Source: Pelagimonas sp. (lineage in GTDB: Bacteria; Pseudomonadota; Alphaproteobacteria; Rhodobacterales; Rhodobacteraceae). From it: a stretch of 64,000 nt of DNA. The notes beneath the pieces are model-generated. The model was not told the origin of the DNA and did no database searches. It saw nothing but the letters and a program-made list of their open reading frames with translations. The position numbers and the translations under genes are program-made. The stretch covers positions 1-64,000 of the forward strand of contig JAOASD010000025.1 of NCBI GenBank assembly GCA_025210265.1. The letters are read 5' to 3'. Every line of letters starts with the position of its first letter. The stretch's first letter is position 1. Positions 1 to 9,787 of this stretch are shown in pieces.

Positions 1-154
1 CCTGGGCCTCCATCACCGCACGCGACACGATGTTCTCGCTCGCGATCAGCTCGATCTCGTCACGCTGGCGACCCAGCTCGCCTGTGATCGACGCGAAAAG
101 CTCGGGGTCACGCGACGAAAGCGCCTCGCTGAAAAAACCGGTCGTGTCAGTCAT
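1..154 (-). CDS. glyA: Serine hydroxymethyltransferase, N-terminal fragment
   Basis: Only the first 51 codons lie in the window; the gene runs off the left edge. The visible protein starts [16 protein letters not shown] and continues into [19 protein letters not shown], the conserved N-terminal signature of GlyA. This PLP enzyme interconverts serine and glycine while loading tetrahydrofolate with a one-carbon unit in the cytoplasm. The ATG at 154 is the natural start, about 18 residues before the conserved block. The gene is divergent from nadK across a 177-base gap that must hold both promoters. The identification is firm despite the truncation; nothing can be said about the active-site lysine, which lies outside. 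Confidence 0.93.
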   Translation of the reverse strand, partial: MTDTTGFFSEALSSRDPELFASITGELGRQRDEIELIASENIVSRAVMEAQ

Positions 155-331
155 GTCTGGCTTCCTGTTCATAGGTCAAAGGATTTCGCGACTATCTAAT
201 GCAATCCCGTGGCAGCGCAAAGCCCTGAACACGACGGTTGCGCCCTTTCGCGCGGCATGTCTGGGCAATTGGCGAAAGATGTGATTGTTTCGGAGCCGAA
301 CGGTTCAGACAGGAAACAGGCAAGGTCGATC

Positions 332-1093
332 ATGTCGCTACGTATCGCTTTTTGTGCCTCTGATGCGGCGATTGCTCAGGCGGCGCTGGCTGGGCTGACT
401 CGCCGCTATGGCGACCATGCAGAACAGCGCGCAGATGTGATTGTTGCGCTGGGGGGCGACGGGTTCATGCTGCAGACATTGCACCGGACGCAGGACAATC
501 CGGCACCGGTCTATGGGATGAATCGCGGGACTGTCGGGTTTCTGATGAATGAATATTCAGAACACGGTCTGGTGGACCGGCTGGAGGCCGCAGAAGAGGC
601 GGTGATCAACCCGTTGCGGATGCGGGCGACCTGCATTGATGGCGGTGTGCATGAGGCGCTGGCCATCAACGAAGTGTCTTTGCTGCGTGCGGGCCCGCAG
701 GCGGCGAAATTGCGGATCAGCGTGGATGGCAAGGTGCGCCTGCCCGAACTGGTCTGCGATGGGGCCTTGCTGGCCACGCCGGCCGGATCCACGGCGTATA
801 ATTATTCTGCGCATGGGCCGATTCTGCCGATCGGATCTGATGTTTTGGCACTGACGGCTGTGGCGGCGTTTCGGCCGCGCCGCTGGCGCGGGGCGTTGCT
901 GCCCAAAGCGGCGGAGGTGGGGTTCGAAGTGTTAAACCCTGAAAAACGCCCGGTCATGGCCGAAGCGGACAGCCGCGCGGTGCCCCCGGTGCAACGCGTT
1001 GATATTCGAGCGGAAACCTCCATCGCGCACCGTGTTCTGTTCGACCCTGGGCATGGGCTGGAAGAGCGGCTGATCCGCGAACAATTTGTCTAA
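332..1093 (+). CDS. nadK: NAD kinase
   Basis: Cytoplasmic ATP-dependent NAD kinase making NADP. The 253-residue product has the GGDG nucleotide-binding motif at residues 41-44, the conserved NE pair at 113-114 and the glycine-rich [16 protein letters not shown] segment at about 149-164 that binds NAD. Length is typical of the shorter alphaproteobacterial NadK. The ATG at 332 is preferred because an AGGAAACAGGCAAGG purine stretch precedes it and the protein then starts with SLRIAF, the usual first beta strand; an upstream in-frame start would add a 41-residue non-conserved tail. The gene converges on prpE, with a shared hairpin between them. Confidence 0.93.
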   Translation: MSLRIAFCASDAAIAQAALAGLTRRYGDHAEQRADVIVALGGDGFMLQTLHRTQDNPAPVYGMNRGTVGFLMNEYSEHGLVDRLEAAEEAVINPLRMRATCIDGGVHEALAINEVSLLRAGPQAAKLRISVDGKVRLPELVCDGALLATPAGSTAYNYSAHGPILPIGSDVLALTAVAAFRPRRWRGALLPKAAEVGFEVLNPEKRPVMAEADSRAVPPVQRVDIRAETSIAHRVLFDPGHGLEERLIREQFV

Positions 1094-1121
1094 TCATATC
1101 CTCTGCCGTCGCAGAATAAGA

Positions 1122-1150
1122 AAAGCCCGGAGCGCATGGCTCCGGGCTTT
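1122..1150. terminator. Bidirectional intrinsic terminator between nadK and prpE
   Basis: A perfect 12-base-pair stem, AAAGCCCGGAGC pairing with GCTCCGGGCTTT around a 5-base loop, lies 29 bases after the nadK stop and 24 bases after the end of prpE. The A-run at one foot and T-run at the other let it serve both convergent genes. Confidence 0.85.
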
Positions 1151-1173
1151 GTCCGTTTCAGCGGGGCGCTGTT

Positions 1174-3063
1174 TTATTGGGCATAGCCCATTGTCTGCAG
1201 CGCCTCTTTGATCTCGTCCAGGATGGCGGGATCGTCGATGGTGGCCGGCATCTTGTAGTCTTTGCCATCCGCGATCGACACCATGGTGCCGCGCAGGATC
1301 TTGCCGGACCGGGTTTTGGGCAGGCGATCCACCACGGTGCACAGTTTGAACGCCGCGACCGGGCCGATTTTCTCGCGCACCAGTTTGACGCATTCCTTGA
1401 TCACGTCGTCATGCGCCTTTTCCGTGCCCGCATTCAGGCAGAGGAAGCCCATGGGCATCTGGCCTTTCAGCGTGTCGCTGACGCCGATCACCGCGCATTC
1501 GGCCACATCGGGGTGGCTGGCCAGCACCTCTTCCATGGCGCCGGTAGACAGGCGGTGGCCTGCGACGTTGATCACGTCATCGGTGCGCGCCATGATGTAG
1601 ACATAGCCGTCTTCGTCGATCATGCCCGCATCGCCGGTTTCATAATAGCCGGGGAAGGTGGTCAGATAGCTTTTCTTGAACCGCGCCTCGGCGTTCCACA
1701 GGGTCGGCAAGGTGCCGGGGGGCAGGGGCAGTTTGATCGCAATCGCGCCCAGTTCGCCGGCAGCAACGGGGTTCCCGCCTTCGTCCAGGATCTGCACGTC
1801 ATAGCCGGGCAGCGGTTTCGCGGGCGAGCCCAGCTTGGTCGGCAGTTCTTCGATGCCCAGCAGGTTGCCGGCGATGGCAAAGCCGGTTTCGGTCTGCCAC
1901 CAGTGGTCGATCACCGGCACGTTCAGCTGTTCCTGGGCCCAGACAATCGTGTCGGGATCGGCGCGTTCGCCAGCCAGATAGACCTGCTGCAGGCAGCTGA
2001 GGTCATATTTCGTGACGAACTCCCCTTTGGGGTCTTCGCGTTTGACCGCGCGGAAGGCGGTGGGGGCGGTAAAGAAGGTTTTGACCTTATGTTCGGAAAT
2101 CACGCGCCAGAACGTGCCCGCATCGGGGGTGCCGACCGGTTTGCCTTCGAACACGATGGTGGTGTTGCCATGCACCAGCGGGCCATAGGTGATATAGCTG
2201 TGGCCCACGACCCAACCCACGTCTGATGCGGCCCAGAACACATCGCCGGGATCGACATTATACAAGTTTTTCATGGTCCAGTTCAGCGCGACCAGATGGC
2301 CGGCGGTGGGGCGGATCACGCCTTTGGGCTGGCCGGTGGTGCCAGAGGTGTACAGGATATAGGCGGGGTGGTTGCCTTCGACCGGGACACATTCGGCGGG
2401 TTCAACACCGTATTGGAACCCGTGCCAGTTATAGTCGCGGCCTTCGATCAGTTCGGCCACTTCCTGTTCGCGCTGGAAGATCACGCAGAAATCGGGCTTG
2501 TGCTCGGACAGCTCGATCGCGCCGTCCAGCAGCGGTTTGTAATGCACCACGCGGTTCGGTTCCAACCCGCAAGACGCGGCGATGATCGCTTTGGGTTTGG
2601 CATCGTCGATGCGCACGGCCAGTTCGTTCGCGGCAAAGCCACCAAACACCACGGAATGCACCGCGCCCAGACGGGCACAGGCCAGCATGGCCTCCAGGGC
2701 TTCGGGGATCATCGGCATATAGATGATGACGCGGTCGCCTTTTTCCACGCCTTTGGCGCGCAGCGCACCGGCCAGGTTGGCCACGCGGTTGCGCAGCTCC
2801 ACATAGCTGATTTCGCGTTTGGTGTGGGTGATGGGGCTGTCATAGATGATGGCGGTCTGTTCGCCGCGGCCTGCTTCGACATGGCGGTCCACGGCGTTCC
2901 AGCAGGTGTTCACCTTGGCGTCGGCGAACCATTCATACATGTTGTCGCCACGGTCATAGAGCGCCTGTGTCGGGGCGTCGACCCAGTCGATGGCCTTGGT
3001 CGCCTCCATCCAGAAACCTTCTGGATCTGCCTTCCAGCTGTCATATACCTCTTGGTAGCCCAT
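1174..3063 (-). CDS. prpE: Propionyl-CoA synthetase (propionate--CoA ligase)
   Basis: AMP-forming acyl-CoA synthetase of the Acs/PrpE family, 629 residues, activating propionate to propionyl-CoA. Residues 238-248 form the P-loop YTSGTTGQPKG; the WWQTETG motif and the YYETGDAG and RTDDVINVAGHRLS motifs follow, and RSGKILRGT near residue 590 carries the lysine that is acetylation-controlled in this family. N-terminal MGYQEVYDSW and the overall pattern fit PrpE better than acetyl-CoA synthetase. The start at 3063 is backed by GGAGGACC just upstream; five more codons upstream are possible but less likely. TTTGCAAA-type boxes lie about 125-185 bases upstream, suggesting control by a short-chain fatty acyl-CoA regulator. 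Confidence 0.92.
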   Translation of the reverse strand: MGYQEVYDSWKADPEGFWMEATKAIDWVDAPTQALYDRGDNMYEWFADAKVNTCWNAVDRHVEAGRGEQTAIIYDSPITHTKREISYVELRNRVANLAGALRAKGVEKGDRVIIYMPMIPEALEAMLACARLGAVHSVVFGGFAANELAVRIDDAKPKAIIAASCGLEPNRVVHYKPLLDGAIELSEHKPDFCVIFQREQEVAELIEGRDYNWHGFQYGVEPAECVPVEGNHPAYILYTSGTTGQPKGVIRPTAGHLVALNWTMKNLYNVDPGDVFWAASDVGWVVGHSYITYGPLVHGNTTIVFEGKPVGTPDAGTFWRVISEHKVKTFFTAPTAFRAVKREDPKGEFVTKYDLSCLQQVYLAGERADPDTIVWAQEQLNVPVIDHWWQTETGFAIAGNLLGIEELPTKLGSPAKPLPGYDVQILDEGGNPVAAGELGAIAIKLPLPPGTLPTLWNAEARFKKSYLTTFPGYYETGDAGMIDEDGYVYIMARTDDVINVAGHRLSTGAMEEVLASHPDVAECAVIGVSDTLKGQMPMGFLCLNAGTEKAHDDVIKECVKLVREKIGPVAAFKLCTVVDRLPKTRSGKILRGTMVSIADGKDYKMPATIDDPAILDEIKEALQTMGYAQ

Positions 3064-3185
3064 GGTGGTCCTCCTCACTATCCGTTGCAGAAAGGCTTAG
3101 GGCTTCGCTTGCCTCTGGGGCAAGCCTGTTGGCGTCTGTCAGGACAAGTTACCGCAGAAATTTGCGGTTTTGCGATATTTGAGAC

Positions 3186-3249
3186 TGCAAATATTTGCAA
3201 ACCCTCGGAAAATTTGGAGTTTTCTGGAAATTTATCTACGGTTTGCAAA
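3186..3249. promoter_or_regulatory. Candidate ScfR/PccR-type operator (TTTGCAAA boxes) upstream of prpE
   Basis: Within an AT-rich stretch upstream of prpE there is a perfect 14-base palindrome TGCAAATATTTGCA at 3186-3199, overlapping a TTTGCAAA at 3194-3201, and a second exact TTTGCAAA at 3242-3249. From memory, RamB/PccR-type short-chain acyl-CoA regulators bind TTTGCAAA-like boxes at propionate genes in Rhodobacter and actinobacteria. The sequence match is direct; the regulator assignment is inference, and no such regulator gene lies in this window. Confidence 0.55.
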
Positions 3250-3304
3250 TTGTGATGCTAGGCCTGTAAAGCACCGCAGAGGGGCAGAATCGCAGGGCGG
3301 GCAG

Positions 3305-3333
3305 AAAAAAGCCCGGCGGGTTTGCCGCCGGGT
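3305..3333 (-). terminator. Intrinsic terminator of maeB
   Basis: Read on the minus strand, CCCGGCGG pairs with CCGCCGGG around a short loop and is followed by TTTTTT, 28 bases beyond the maeB stop codon. Confidence 0.85.
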
Positions 3334-3360
3334 GCCAGGTTTGCAAAGCTGAAAATCGGC

Positions 3361-5640
3361 TCAGCCGTAATGCTGCACCGGAGTGCCAGCAATGGCGGCC
3401 ATGTTCAGCAATCCGCGCGCGGTGATCGACGGAGTCACGATATGTGCGCGGTTGCCCATGCCCATCAGGATCGGCCCGACCTCCAGCCCGTCGGCCTTCA
3501 TTTTCAGAATATTGCGCACGCCAGACGCCGCATCCGCATGGGCAAAGATCAGCACATTGGCGGCGCCCTTCATCCGGTTGCCGGGCAGCAGGCGGTCGCG
3601 GAAATTGGCGTCCAGCGCCGCATCCACGTTCATTTCGCCCTCATAACAGAAATCGCGCGGCTCGCTGTCCAGGATCGCGATGGCGTCGCGCAGCCGCTTG
3701 CCGGAGCCTTCGGACTGGTTGCCAAATTGCGATTGCGAGCACAGTGCGATGTTGGGTTCCAGGCCAAAGCGCCGCACATGGCGGGCGGCGCCAATGGCGA
3801 TTTCCGCCAGCTGTTCGGGCGTGGGCAGAGACCAGATATGGGTGTCGGCGATGAACAACGGGCCGTCTTCGAGGATCATCAGAGACAGCGCGCCATGGGG
3901 GCGCAGCTCCTGGTGGCCCAGCACTTGATTCACATAGTTTAGATGCCAACGATATTCGCCAAAGGTACCGCAGATCAGGCTGTCGGCCTCGCCGCGATGC
4001 ACCATAATCGCGCCGATTGCGGTGGAGTTGGTGCGCATGATCGCGCGGGCAAGGTCAGGCGTGACGCCGCGCCGGGCCATCAAATGATGATAGCTGCCCC
4101 AATATTCGCGATAGCGCGGGTCATTTTCCGGGTTCACGATGTCCAGACCCTGACCGGGGCGAATATCCAGCCCCAAACGCGCGCATCGCTGGTCGATCAC
4201 CTCGGGGCGGCCAATCAGGATTGGGGTTTCTGTGGTTTCTTCCAGGATTGCCTGCGCCGCGCGCAACACGCGTTCGTCTTCGCCCTCGGCAAATACAATC
4301 CGGCGCGACGCGGTGGCCGCGGCCTGGAAAATCGGGCGCATCAGCAGCGCGGATTTATAGACGCTGGCATCCAGTTTCTGTTTGTAGGCGTCCAGATCCG
4401 CGACCGGGCGTGTGGCGACGCCGCTGTCCATCGCGGCCTTGGCCACGGCGGTCGACACCACCCCGGACAGGCGCGGATCAAACGGTTTTGGGATCAGGTA
4501 TTCGGTGCCAAATGTCAGCTGTTCGCCACGATAGGCGGCGGCGGCTTCGGCGCTGGTTGTGGCGCGGGCGAGGGCGGCGATCCCTTCGACACAGGCGATC
4601 TGCATGGCGTCGTTGATTTCTGTTGCGCCCACATCCAGCGCGCCCCGAAAAATGAACGGAAAGCAGAGTACGTTATTGACCTGATTGGGGAAATCGCTGC
4701 GGCCTGTGGCGATGATCGCATCGGGGGCGGCTTTGCGCGCCTCTTCGGGCATGATCTCGGGGGTGGGGTTTGCCAGCGCCAGCACGATGGGTTGCGCGGT
4801 CATCCGGGCAACATGTTCGGGCTTCAGAACGCCGGGGCCGGAGAGGCCAAGGAACAGATCTGCCCCCTCGATTACATCATCCAGCGTGCGCAGGTCGGTG
4901 GCCTGTGCAAAGGCGGCTTTTTCCGGGTTCATGTCGACCTCACGGCCTTCATGCACCAGCCCGTGAATGTCGCACAGCCAGACATTTTCGCGTTTCACGC
5001 CCAGTTTCAGCAACATGTTCAGGCAGGCAATCCCAGCGGCACCGCCCCCGGTGGACACAACTTTGATCTCGTCAAACTTCTTGCCCGCCACATGCAGAGC
5101 ATTGGTTGCGGCGGCACCGACAACGATGGCTGTGCCGTGCTGATCGTCGTGGAACACCGGGATGTTCATGCGCTCGCGGCAAATTCGTTCAACGATAAAA
5201 CAATCTGGCGCTTTGATGTCTTCGAGATTGATCGCGCCAAAGGTCGGGCCAAGGGCGCAGACAATATCAGCCAGTTTTTCCGGGTCGGTTTCGTCGACCT
5301 CAAGATCGAAGCAGTCGATGTCGGCGAATTTTTTGAACAGGACGGCTTTGCCTTCCATCACAGGCTTTGAGGCAAGCGCGCCGATATTGCCCAGCCCCAG
5401 CACCGCAGACCCGTTTGACACAACGGCGACCAGATTGCCACGTGCGGTGTAACGCGCTGCATTTGCTGGGTCTTCTTTGATTTCTAGGCAGGCTTCGGCA
5501 ACGCCGGGGGAATAGGCCCGGCTGAGATCCCGGCCATTGGCCAGGGGTTTTGTTGCGCGGATTTCCAGTTTTCCGGGCTTGGGGTTTTCATGGTAAAACA
5601 GCGCCGCCTGGCGCAGGCTTTCCCTGTTGGTGTCAGACAT
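3361..5640 (-). CDS. maeB: NADP-dependent malic enzyme with C-terminal phosphotransacetylase-like domain
   Basis: Converts malate to pyruvate and CO2 with NADP reduction, feeding gluconeogenesis and NADPH supply. The 759-residue length is the norm for the MaeB type. Residues 1-160 form the malic domain ([10 protein letters not shown]); about 160-420 the NAD-binding domain, with [11 protein letters not shown] as dinucleotide motif; about 435-759 is phosphotransacetylase-like ([24 protein letters not shown]). That last domain is thought to sense acetyl-CoA rather than catalyse. The start at 5640 has GGCGGAGGAGCGGAT upstream. A 16-base inverted repeat 20 bases upstream of the start may be an operator. 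A terminator follows the gene. Confidence 0.94.
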   Translation of the reverse strand: MSDTNRESLRQAALFYHENPKPGKLEIRATKPLANGRDLSRAYSPGVAEACLEIKEDPANAARYTARGNLVAVVSNGSAVLGLGNIGALASKPVMEGKAVLFKKFADIDCFDLEVDETDPEKLADIVCALGPTFGAINLEDIKAPDCFIVERICRERMNIPVFHDDQHGTAIVVGAAATNALHVAGKKFDEIKVVSTGGGAAGIACLNMLLKLGVKRENVWLCDIHGLVHEGREVDMNPEKAAFAQATDLRTLDDVIEGADLFLGLSGPGVLKPEHVARMTAQPIVLALANPTPEIMPEEARKAAPDAIIATGRSDFPNQVNNVLCFPFIFRGALDVGATEINDAMQIACVEGIAALARATTSAEAAAAYRGEQLTFGTEYLIPKPFDPRLSGVVSTAVAKAAMDSGVATRPVADLDAYKQKLDASVYKSALLMRPIFQAAATASRRIVFAEGEDERVLRAAQAILEETTETPILIGRPEVIDQRCARLGLDIRPGQGLDIVNPENDPRYREYWGSYHHLMARRGVTPDLARAIMRTNSTAIGAIMVHRGEADSLICGTFGEYRWHLNYVNQVLGHQELRPHGALSLMILEDGPLFIADTHIWSLPTPEQLAEIAIGAARHVRRFGLEPNIALCSQSQFGNQSEGSGKRLRDAIAILDSEPRDFCYEGEMNVDAALDANFRDRLLPGNRMKGAANVLIFAHADAASGVRNILKMKADGLEVGPILMGMGNRAHIVTPSITARGLLNMAAIAGTPVQHYG

Positions 5641-5660
5641 ATCCGCTCCTCCGCCCGTGA

Positions 5661-5676
5661 AGTTTAGCGTTAAACT
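5661..5676. promoter_or_regulatory. Inverted repeat upstream of maeB, possible operator
   Basis: AGTTTA-GCGT-TAAACT is a perfect 6+6 inverted repeat with a 4-base spacer, 20 bases before the maeB start codon, where it would overlap the promoter or early leader. I do not recognise the cognate regulator. Confidence 0.4.
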
Positions 5677-5860
5677 AAAATCTCTGCCAATTCCGGCGTG
5701 GCTTGGCATAGCAGGCGATGTGATGTTTGGAAATGGTTGGTTTGTCGCTGATTTTGACTACAGCGTCGTTTTGTGGCGATGCGGCGGGGGCGCGCTTGTT
5801 CCCCTTGAAATCCCGCGCTCTGCTTCGCAACATATGCGGGTAGCCAAAAGGAGAGCCCGG

Positions 5861-6253
5861 ATGAGCCTGTCAGAGGCAGCCAGAAAGGTGCGTGAAAACG
5901 CCCATGCGCCCTATTCGAATTTCAAGGTTGGCGCGGCGATCCGCGCGTCTTCTGGGGCGGTCTATATTGGCTGCAATGTTGAAAATGTTGCTTATCCCGA
6001 AGGGACTTGTGCTGAGGCAGGGGCCATCGCGGCCATGGTCGCCGCCGGCGACACGGCCATCACAGAGGCCTATGTCATCGCTGACAGCCCGACGCCGGTG
6101 CCCCCCTGCGGTGGGTGCCGTCAAAAGCTGGCGGAATTTGCCAAGGGCAATGTGCGCGTGACTTTGGCGACGGTCGCCGGGGGGGAATTGGTCACGACCG
6201 TGGGTGATCTGCTGCCCGGAGCCTTTGGCGCCAGCCACATGGAGAACAGCTGA
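5861..6253 (+). CDS. cdd: Cytidine deaminase
   Basis: Deaminates cytidine and deoxycytidine to uridine and deoxyuridine in the cytoplasm. The 130-residue protein has the zinc site of the short tetrameric class: TCAEAGAI with Cys50 and the catalytic Glu52, and PPCGGCRQ with Cys83 and Cys86. The early APYSNFKVGAA segment is also diagnostic. The ATG at 5861 has AAAAGGAGAG in front and gives the expected N-terminus. It is the first gene of a five-gene salvage operon; its stop overlaps the deoA start (TGATG), implying translational coupling. Confidence 0.93.
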   Translation: MSLSEAARKVRENAHAPYSNFKVGAAIRASSGAVYIGCNVENVAYPEGTCAEAGAIAAMVAAGDTAITEAYVIADSPTPVPPCGGCRQKLAEFAKGNVRVTLATVAGGELVTTVGDLLPGAFGASHMENS

Positions 6254-7542
6254 TGGAGGCCCGCAGTATTATTGCCGGGCTGCGCAAGGGCGAAACGCCC
6301 AATCCCGAATCACTGCGTTGGTTTGCGACGGGTCTTGCGAACGGGTCGGTCAGCGATGCACAGGCCGGGGCTTTTGCCATGGGGGTGTGCTTGCGTGGGC
6401 TGTCCGAGGAAGGGCGCGTGGCGCTGACACTGGCCATGCGCGATTCAGGTCATGTCATGGGGTGGGATCTGGACGGGCCTGTGGTGGACAAACATTCCAC
6501 CGGGGGTTTGGGCGATTGCACCAGCCTTGTGCTGGCCCCGGCGCTGGCCGCGTGCGGGGCCTTTGTGCCGATGATTTCGGGCCGGGGGCTGGGTCATACG
6601 GGCGGTACGCTGGATAAGCTGGACGCCATTCCGGGCTATGCCACCGCCCCCAGTGAGGCCCTGTTTCGCCGCGTGGTGCGCGAGGCAGGTTGCGCCATTG
6701 TCAGTGCCAGTGCGGAAATCGCCCCTGCGGACAAGCGGCTGTATGCGGTGCGCGATGTGACCGGCACGGTCGAAAGCCTCGACCTGATCTGCGCCTCGAT
6801 CCTGTCCAAGAAACTGGCCGCCGGGCTGGAGGCGCTGGTACTGGATGTCAAAGTGGGCTCTGGCGCGTTCCTGAAAACCCCCGAAGAAGCGCGCGCGCTG
6901 GCGCGGGCCATGGTTGATACGGCCAATGGCGCGGGCTGCGCGACCTCGGTTCTGATGACGGGTATGGACGAACCGCTGGCCCCGGCCTTGGGCAATGCGC
7001 TGGAGGTTGATGCCGCCATGCGGGTGCTGAGCGGGCGCGAAAAAGGGCCGCTATACGATCTGTCTATCGCTTTGGGCGGCGAGGCGCTGGCGCAGGCGGG
7101 CATCCGTGATGGCATTGCCAAAGTGACTGCAGCCATCGACAGCGGCGCCGCGGCAGAACGGTTCGGACGCATGGTGCATGGGCTTGGTGGGCCTGCGGAC
7201 TTTGTCGAGGGCTGGCAGTGCTATATGCCCGAAGCCCCGGTGATCCGCGCGGTCGAGGCCACCGGCCCCGGCATTGTCAGCGCCATTGATGGCGAGGCGC
7301 TGGGCATGGCGGTGGTGCGGCTGGGGGGCGGGCGTCAGGTCGAAAGCGATCAGATCAATCCTATGGTCGGGCTGGCCGAGGTCGTCCGCCTTGGCACACA
7401 AGTCAACAAAGGCGACGTGCTGGCCCGGATCTACGCTGCGCGTGAGGCCCAGGCCGACGAGGCGGAGGCCGCGATCCGCAGCGCGATCCGCTTTGGCGAT
7501 GCGCCGGACCTGCCGCCACTATTGCGGGAGCGCGTGGCATGA
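6253..7542 (+). CDS. deoA: Thymidine phosphorylase
   Basis: Phosphorolyses thymidine or deoxyuridine to the base plus 2-deoxyribose 1-phosphate, which DeoB then isomerises. The 429-residue length is normal for bacterial DeoA. Visible motifs are DKHSTGGLGD (residues 79-88, phosphate-binding), the family signature around SGRGLGHTGGTLDKL (about 110-124) and the KKLAAGLEALVLDVKVGSGAF block. The start ATG overlaps the cdd stop and the last four bases overlap deoB (ATGA), so the three genes are translated as a unit. Confidence 0.94.
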   Translation: MEARSIIAGLRKGETPNPESLRWFATGLANGSVSDAQAGAFAMGVCLRGLSEEGRVALTLAMRDSGHVMGWDLDGPVVDKHSTGGLGDCTSLVLAPALAACGAFVPMISGRGLGHTGGTLDKLDAIPGYATAPSEALFRRVVREAGCAIVSASAEIAPADKRLYAVRDVTGTVESLDLICASILSKKLAAGLEALVLDVKVGSGAFLKTPEEARALARAMVDTANGAGCATSVLMTGMDEPLAPALGNALEVDAAMRVLSGREKGPLYDLSIALGGEALAQAGIRDGIAKVTAAIDSGAAAERFGRMVHGLGGPADFVEGWQCYMPEAPVIRAVEATGPGIVSAIDGEALGMAVVRLGGGRQVESDQINPMVGLAEVVRLGTQVNKGDVLARIYAAREAQADEAEAAIRSAIRFGDAPDLPPLLRERVA

Positions 7543-8750
7543 GTCGCGCATTCCTTGTGGTGATGGATTCGGTGGGCATTGGCGGCGCGCCGGATGCGGA
7601 TCAATATTTCAACGGCGACCGGCCTGATACGGGTGCCAACACGCTGGCCCATATTGCGCAGGCCTGCGCCGAGGGCCGCGCCGAGGATGAGCGCAGCGGC
7701 CCCTTGCACTTGCCAAACCTGACCGCGCTGGGGCTGGATCACGCGCTGGCACTGGCCAGCTTGGGTAGGGTGGGTTTGCAACCCACCGATGGCCTGACCG
7801 GGCGGTGGGGCGCCGCGACCGAGGTCAGCCGCGGCAAAGACACGCCCTCGGGCCATTGGGAGCTGGCCGGGCTGCCTGTGCCGTGGGATTGGCATTACTT
7901 CCCAGACACGGTTCCCGCCTTTCCGCAGGCCGTGGTCGATAAGGTTTGCGCATTGACCGGCTGCGACGCGATCCTTGGCAATTGTCATGGATCTGGCACG
8001 GTGATGATCGACCGGTTCGGGGCGACGCATCTGCAAACCGGCCAACCGATTTGCTACACCTCTGCCGACAGCGTGTTCCAGATCGCCGCGCATGAAGAAA
8101 GCTTCGGCCTCGACCGTCTTTACGCGCTGTGTGAGGGCATCGCGCCTATGCTGCATGACATGAAGGTGGGCCGCGTCATTGCCCGTCCCTTTGTCGGCGC
8201 GCCGGGCAGTTTTCAGCGTACAGCCAACCGTCATGACTATGCGATCACCCCGCCCAAACCTGTGCTGACAGACTGGGTGCAGGAGGCTGGTGGCAGGGTT
8301 CATGCCATTGGTAAGATTGGTGATATTTTCTCCATGACCGGGATCGACACCCTGCGCAAAGGGCCGGATCGCGATCTGATGACCTATCTGTCTGACGCGT
8401 TGGACAGTGCCGAAGAGGGCAGCCTGACCTTTGCCAATTTTGTCGAATTTGACAGCCTCTACGGCCATCGTCGCGACATCTCCGGCTATGCCCGGCATCT
8501 GGAGTGGTTCGATGCGGAGCTGGGGCGGCTCTTGCCGAAACTGCGTACAGGCGACATGCTGCTGATCACCGCCGATCACGGCAATGACCCCAGCTGGACC
8601 GGCACGGACCATACGCGCGAACGCGTGCCGGTGCTGGTCGCGGGCAAAGGTGTGGGCGAAATCGGGCATATGGGCTTTGTCGATGTGGCGGCAAGCCTTG
8701 CCACCCATCTGGGCGTGCCGATACAGGGGCCAGGACAGAACCGGCTGTGA
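7539..8750 (+). CDS. deoB: Phosphopentomutase
   Basis: Interconverts (deoxy)ribose 1-phosphate and 5-phosphate, joining nucleoside breakdown to central metabolism. The 403-residue protein belongs to the alkaline-phosphatase superfamily: metal ligand Asp10 in VMDSVGIGG, DTGANT at 30-35, GKDTPSGHWE at about 99-108, and the C-terminal ITADHGND and TDHTRERVP metal motifs. It overlaps deoA by 4 bases. Oddly, residues 76-84 (GRVGLQPTD) are encoded by a 24-base palindromic repeat that recurs at the oxyR stop codon. They fall in a stretch that I recall as poorly conserved between DeoB homologues, so the enzyme is probably active. Confidence 0.94.
   Translation: MSRAFLVVMDSVGIGGAPDADQYFNGDRPDTGANTLAHIAQACAEGRAEDERSGPLHLPNLTALGLDHALALASLGRVGLQPTDGLTGRWGAATEVSRGKDTPSGHWELAGLPVPWDWHYFPDTVPAFPQAVVDKVCALTGCDAILGNCHGSGTVMIDRFGATHLQTGQPICYTSADSVFQIAAHEESFGLDRLYALCEGIAPMLHDMKVGRVIARPFVGAPGSFQRTANRHDYAITPPKPVLTDWVQEAGGRVHAIGKIGDIFSMTGIDTLRKGPDRDLMTYLSDALDSAEEGSLTFANFVEFDSLYGHRRDISGYARHLEWFDAELGRLLPKLRTGDMLLITADHGNDPSWTGTDHTRERVPVLVAGKGVGEIGHMGFVDVAASLATHLGVPIQGPGQNRL
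7765..7788 (+). repeat. Short palindromic repeat, copy 1 (inside deoB)
   Basis: The core is a perfect 8-base-pair hairpin GGTGGGTT-TGC-AACCCACC, preceded by GTAG and followed by G. The full 24 bases match 23 of 24 positions of the reverse complement of 30874-30897; the single difference is in the loop. This copy is in frame within deoB, with no stop codon. Confidence 0.75.
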
Positions 8751-8782
8751 CGCGCAGGGCCGGACAGCGCAAAGGGAACAGG

Positions 8783-9787
8783 ATGGACGAGGAACAGCTG
8801 CACAGGATTGCAAACCTGCCCAAGGCAGAGCTGCATCTGCATTTTGAGGGCGCGGCCCCGCCTGCGTTCATCCGGGGGTTGGCCTCTGAGCGCAATGTCG
8901 ACCTGTCCAGCATCTTTAACCCCGATGGCAGCTATGCGTATCGGGATTTTGTGCATTTCCTGTCGGTTTACGAGGCCGCGACCTCGGTCCTCAAAACACC
9001 GCAGGATTTTGGCAGGCTCTGCACCGCCATTCTGGAACAGGCTGCCGAAAACGGTGTGGTCTATGCCGAAAGTTTCATCAGCCCGGATTTCTGCGGCGGG
9101 GGCGATCTGGGGGCATGGCGCGAATATCTGCACGCCATTCAAGAAGCCGCAGATAGGGCCGAGGCCGATATGGGCATCACCCTGCGCGGCATCGTCACCT
9201 GCATACGCCATTTCGGGCCCGAACAGGCCAAAAGCGCGGCGCTTTGCGCGGCGGAAACCGCGGGTGACTGGATCACTGGCTTTGGTATGGGCGGGGATGA
9301 GAACAAGGGCAACCAGCGCGACTTTGCCTATAGCTATGACATGGCGCGCGAAGCAGGGCTGAAACTGACCACCCATGCGGGCGAATGGCGCGGACCGCAG
9401 GAAGTGCGCGAGGCCGTCGAAGAGCTGCGCGTGCAGCGCATCGGCCATGGTGTCCGCGCGATCGAAGACCTCGCCGTCGTTGATATGCTGATCGAACGCG
9501 ACGTGACGCTTGAGGTCTGCCCCGGCTCAAACGTGTTTTTGGGCGTCTACCCCAAACTCTCGGCCCATCCGATTGAAAAACTGCGCGAACGCGGGGTGCC
9601 TGTCACAATCAGCACCGATGACCCGCCGTTTTTCCACACAACCATGAAGCAGGAATACACCAACCTGGCGCAGTGTTTTGGCTGGGACGAAGAGATCTTT
9701 GCCCAAGTGAACCGCACCGCGATGAAAGCCGCGTTCTGCGACGAAGACACCCGCGCCAAGGTGCTGAAAAAACTGGAGACCGCATGA
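8783..9787 (+). CDS. add: Adenosine deaminase
   Basis: Deaminates adenosine and deoxyadenosine to inosine forms. The 334-residue protein shows the metal-binding HxH at residues 18 and 20 ([10 protein letters not shown]), the [10 protein letters not shown] motif with a third histidine, RIGHGVRA, and STDDPPFF with the metal-binding aspartates. The ATG at 8783 follows AAAGGGAACAGG; an in-frame upstream start would add a basic 12-residue tail lacking conservation. It lies 32 bases after deoB and overlaps upp by four bases (ATGA). Related adenine deaminases share much of this pattern, but the operon context favours adenosine. Confidence 0.88.
   Translation: MDEEQLHRIANLPKAELHLHFEGAAPPAFIRGLASERNVDLSSIFNPDGSYAYRDFVHFLSVYEAATSVLKTPQDFGRLCTAILEQAAENGVVYAESFISPDFCGGGDLGAWREYLHAIQEAADRAEADMGITLRGIVTCIRHFGPEQAKSAALCAAETAGDWITGFGMGGDENKGNQRDFAYSYDMAREAGLKLTTHAGEWRGPQEVREAVEELRVQRIGHGVRAIEDLAVVDMLIERDVTLEVCPGSNVFLGVYPKLSAHPIEKLRERGVPVTISTDDPPFFHTTMKQEYTNLAQCFGWDEEIFAQVNRTAMKAAFCDEDTRAKVLKKLETA

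Noticed and set aside
3340-3347. A third TTTGCAAA box
   Set aside because: It lies beyond the maeB terminator next to the maeB stop codon, about 280 bases from prpE; unlikely to act on the prpE promoter.
7765-7788. Repeat in deoB as a gene-disrupting insertion
   Set aside because: The reading frame stays open and all DeoB motifs before and after are intact, so the gene is not a pseudogene.
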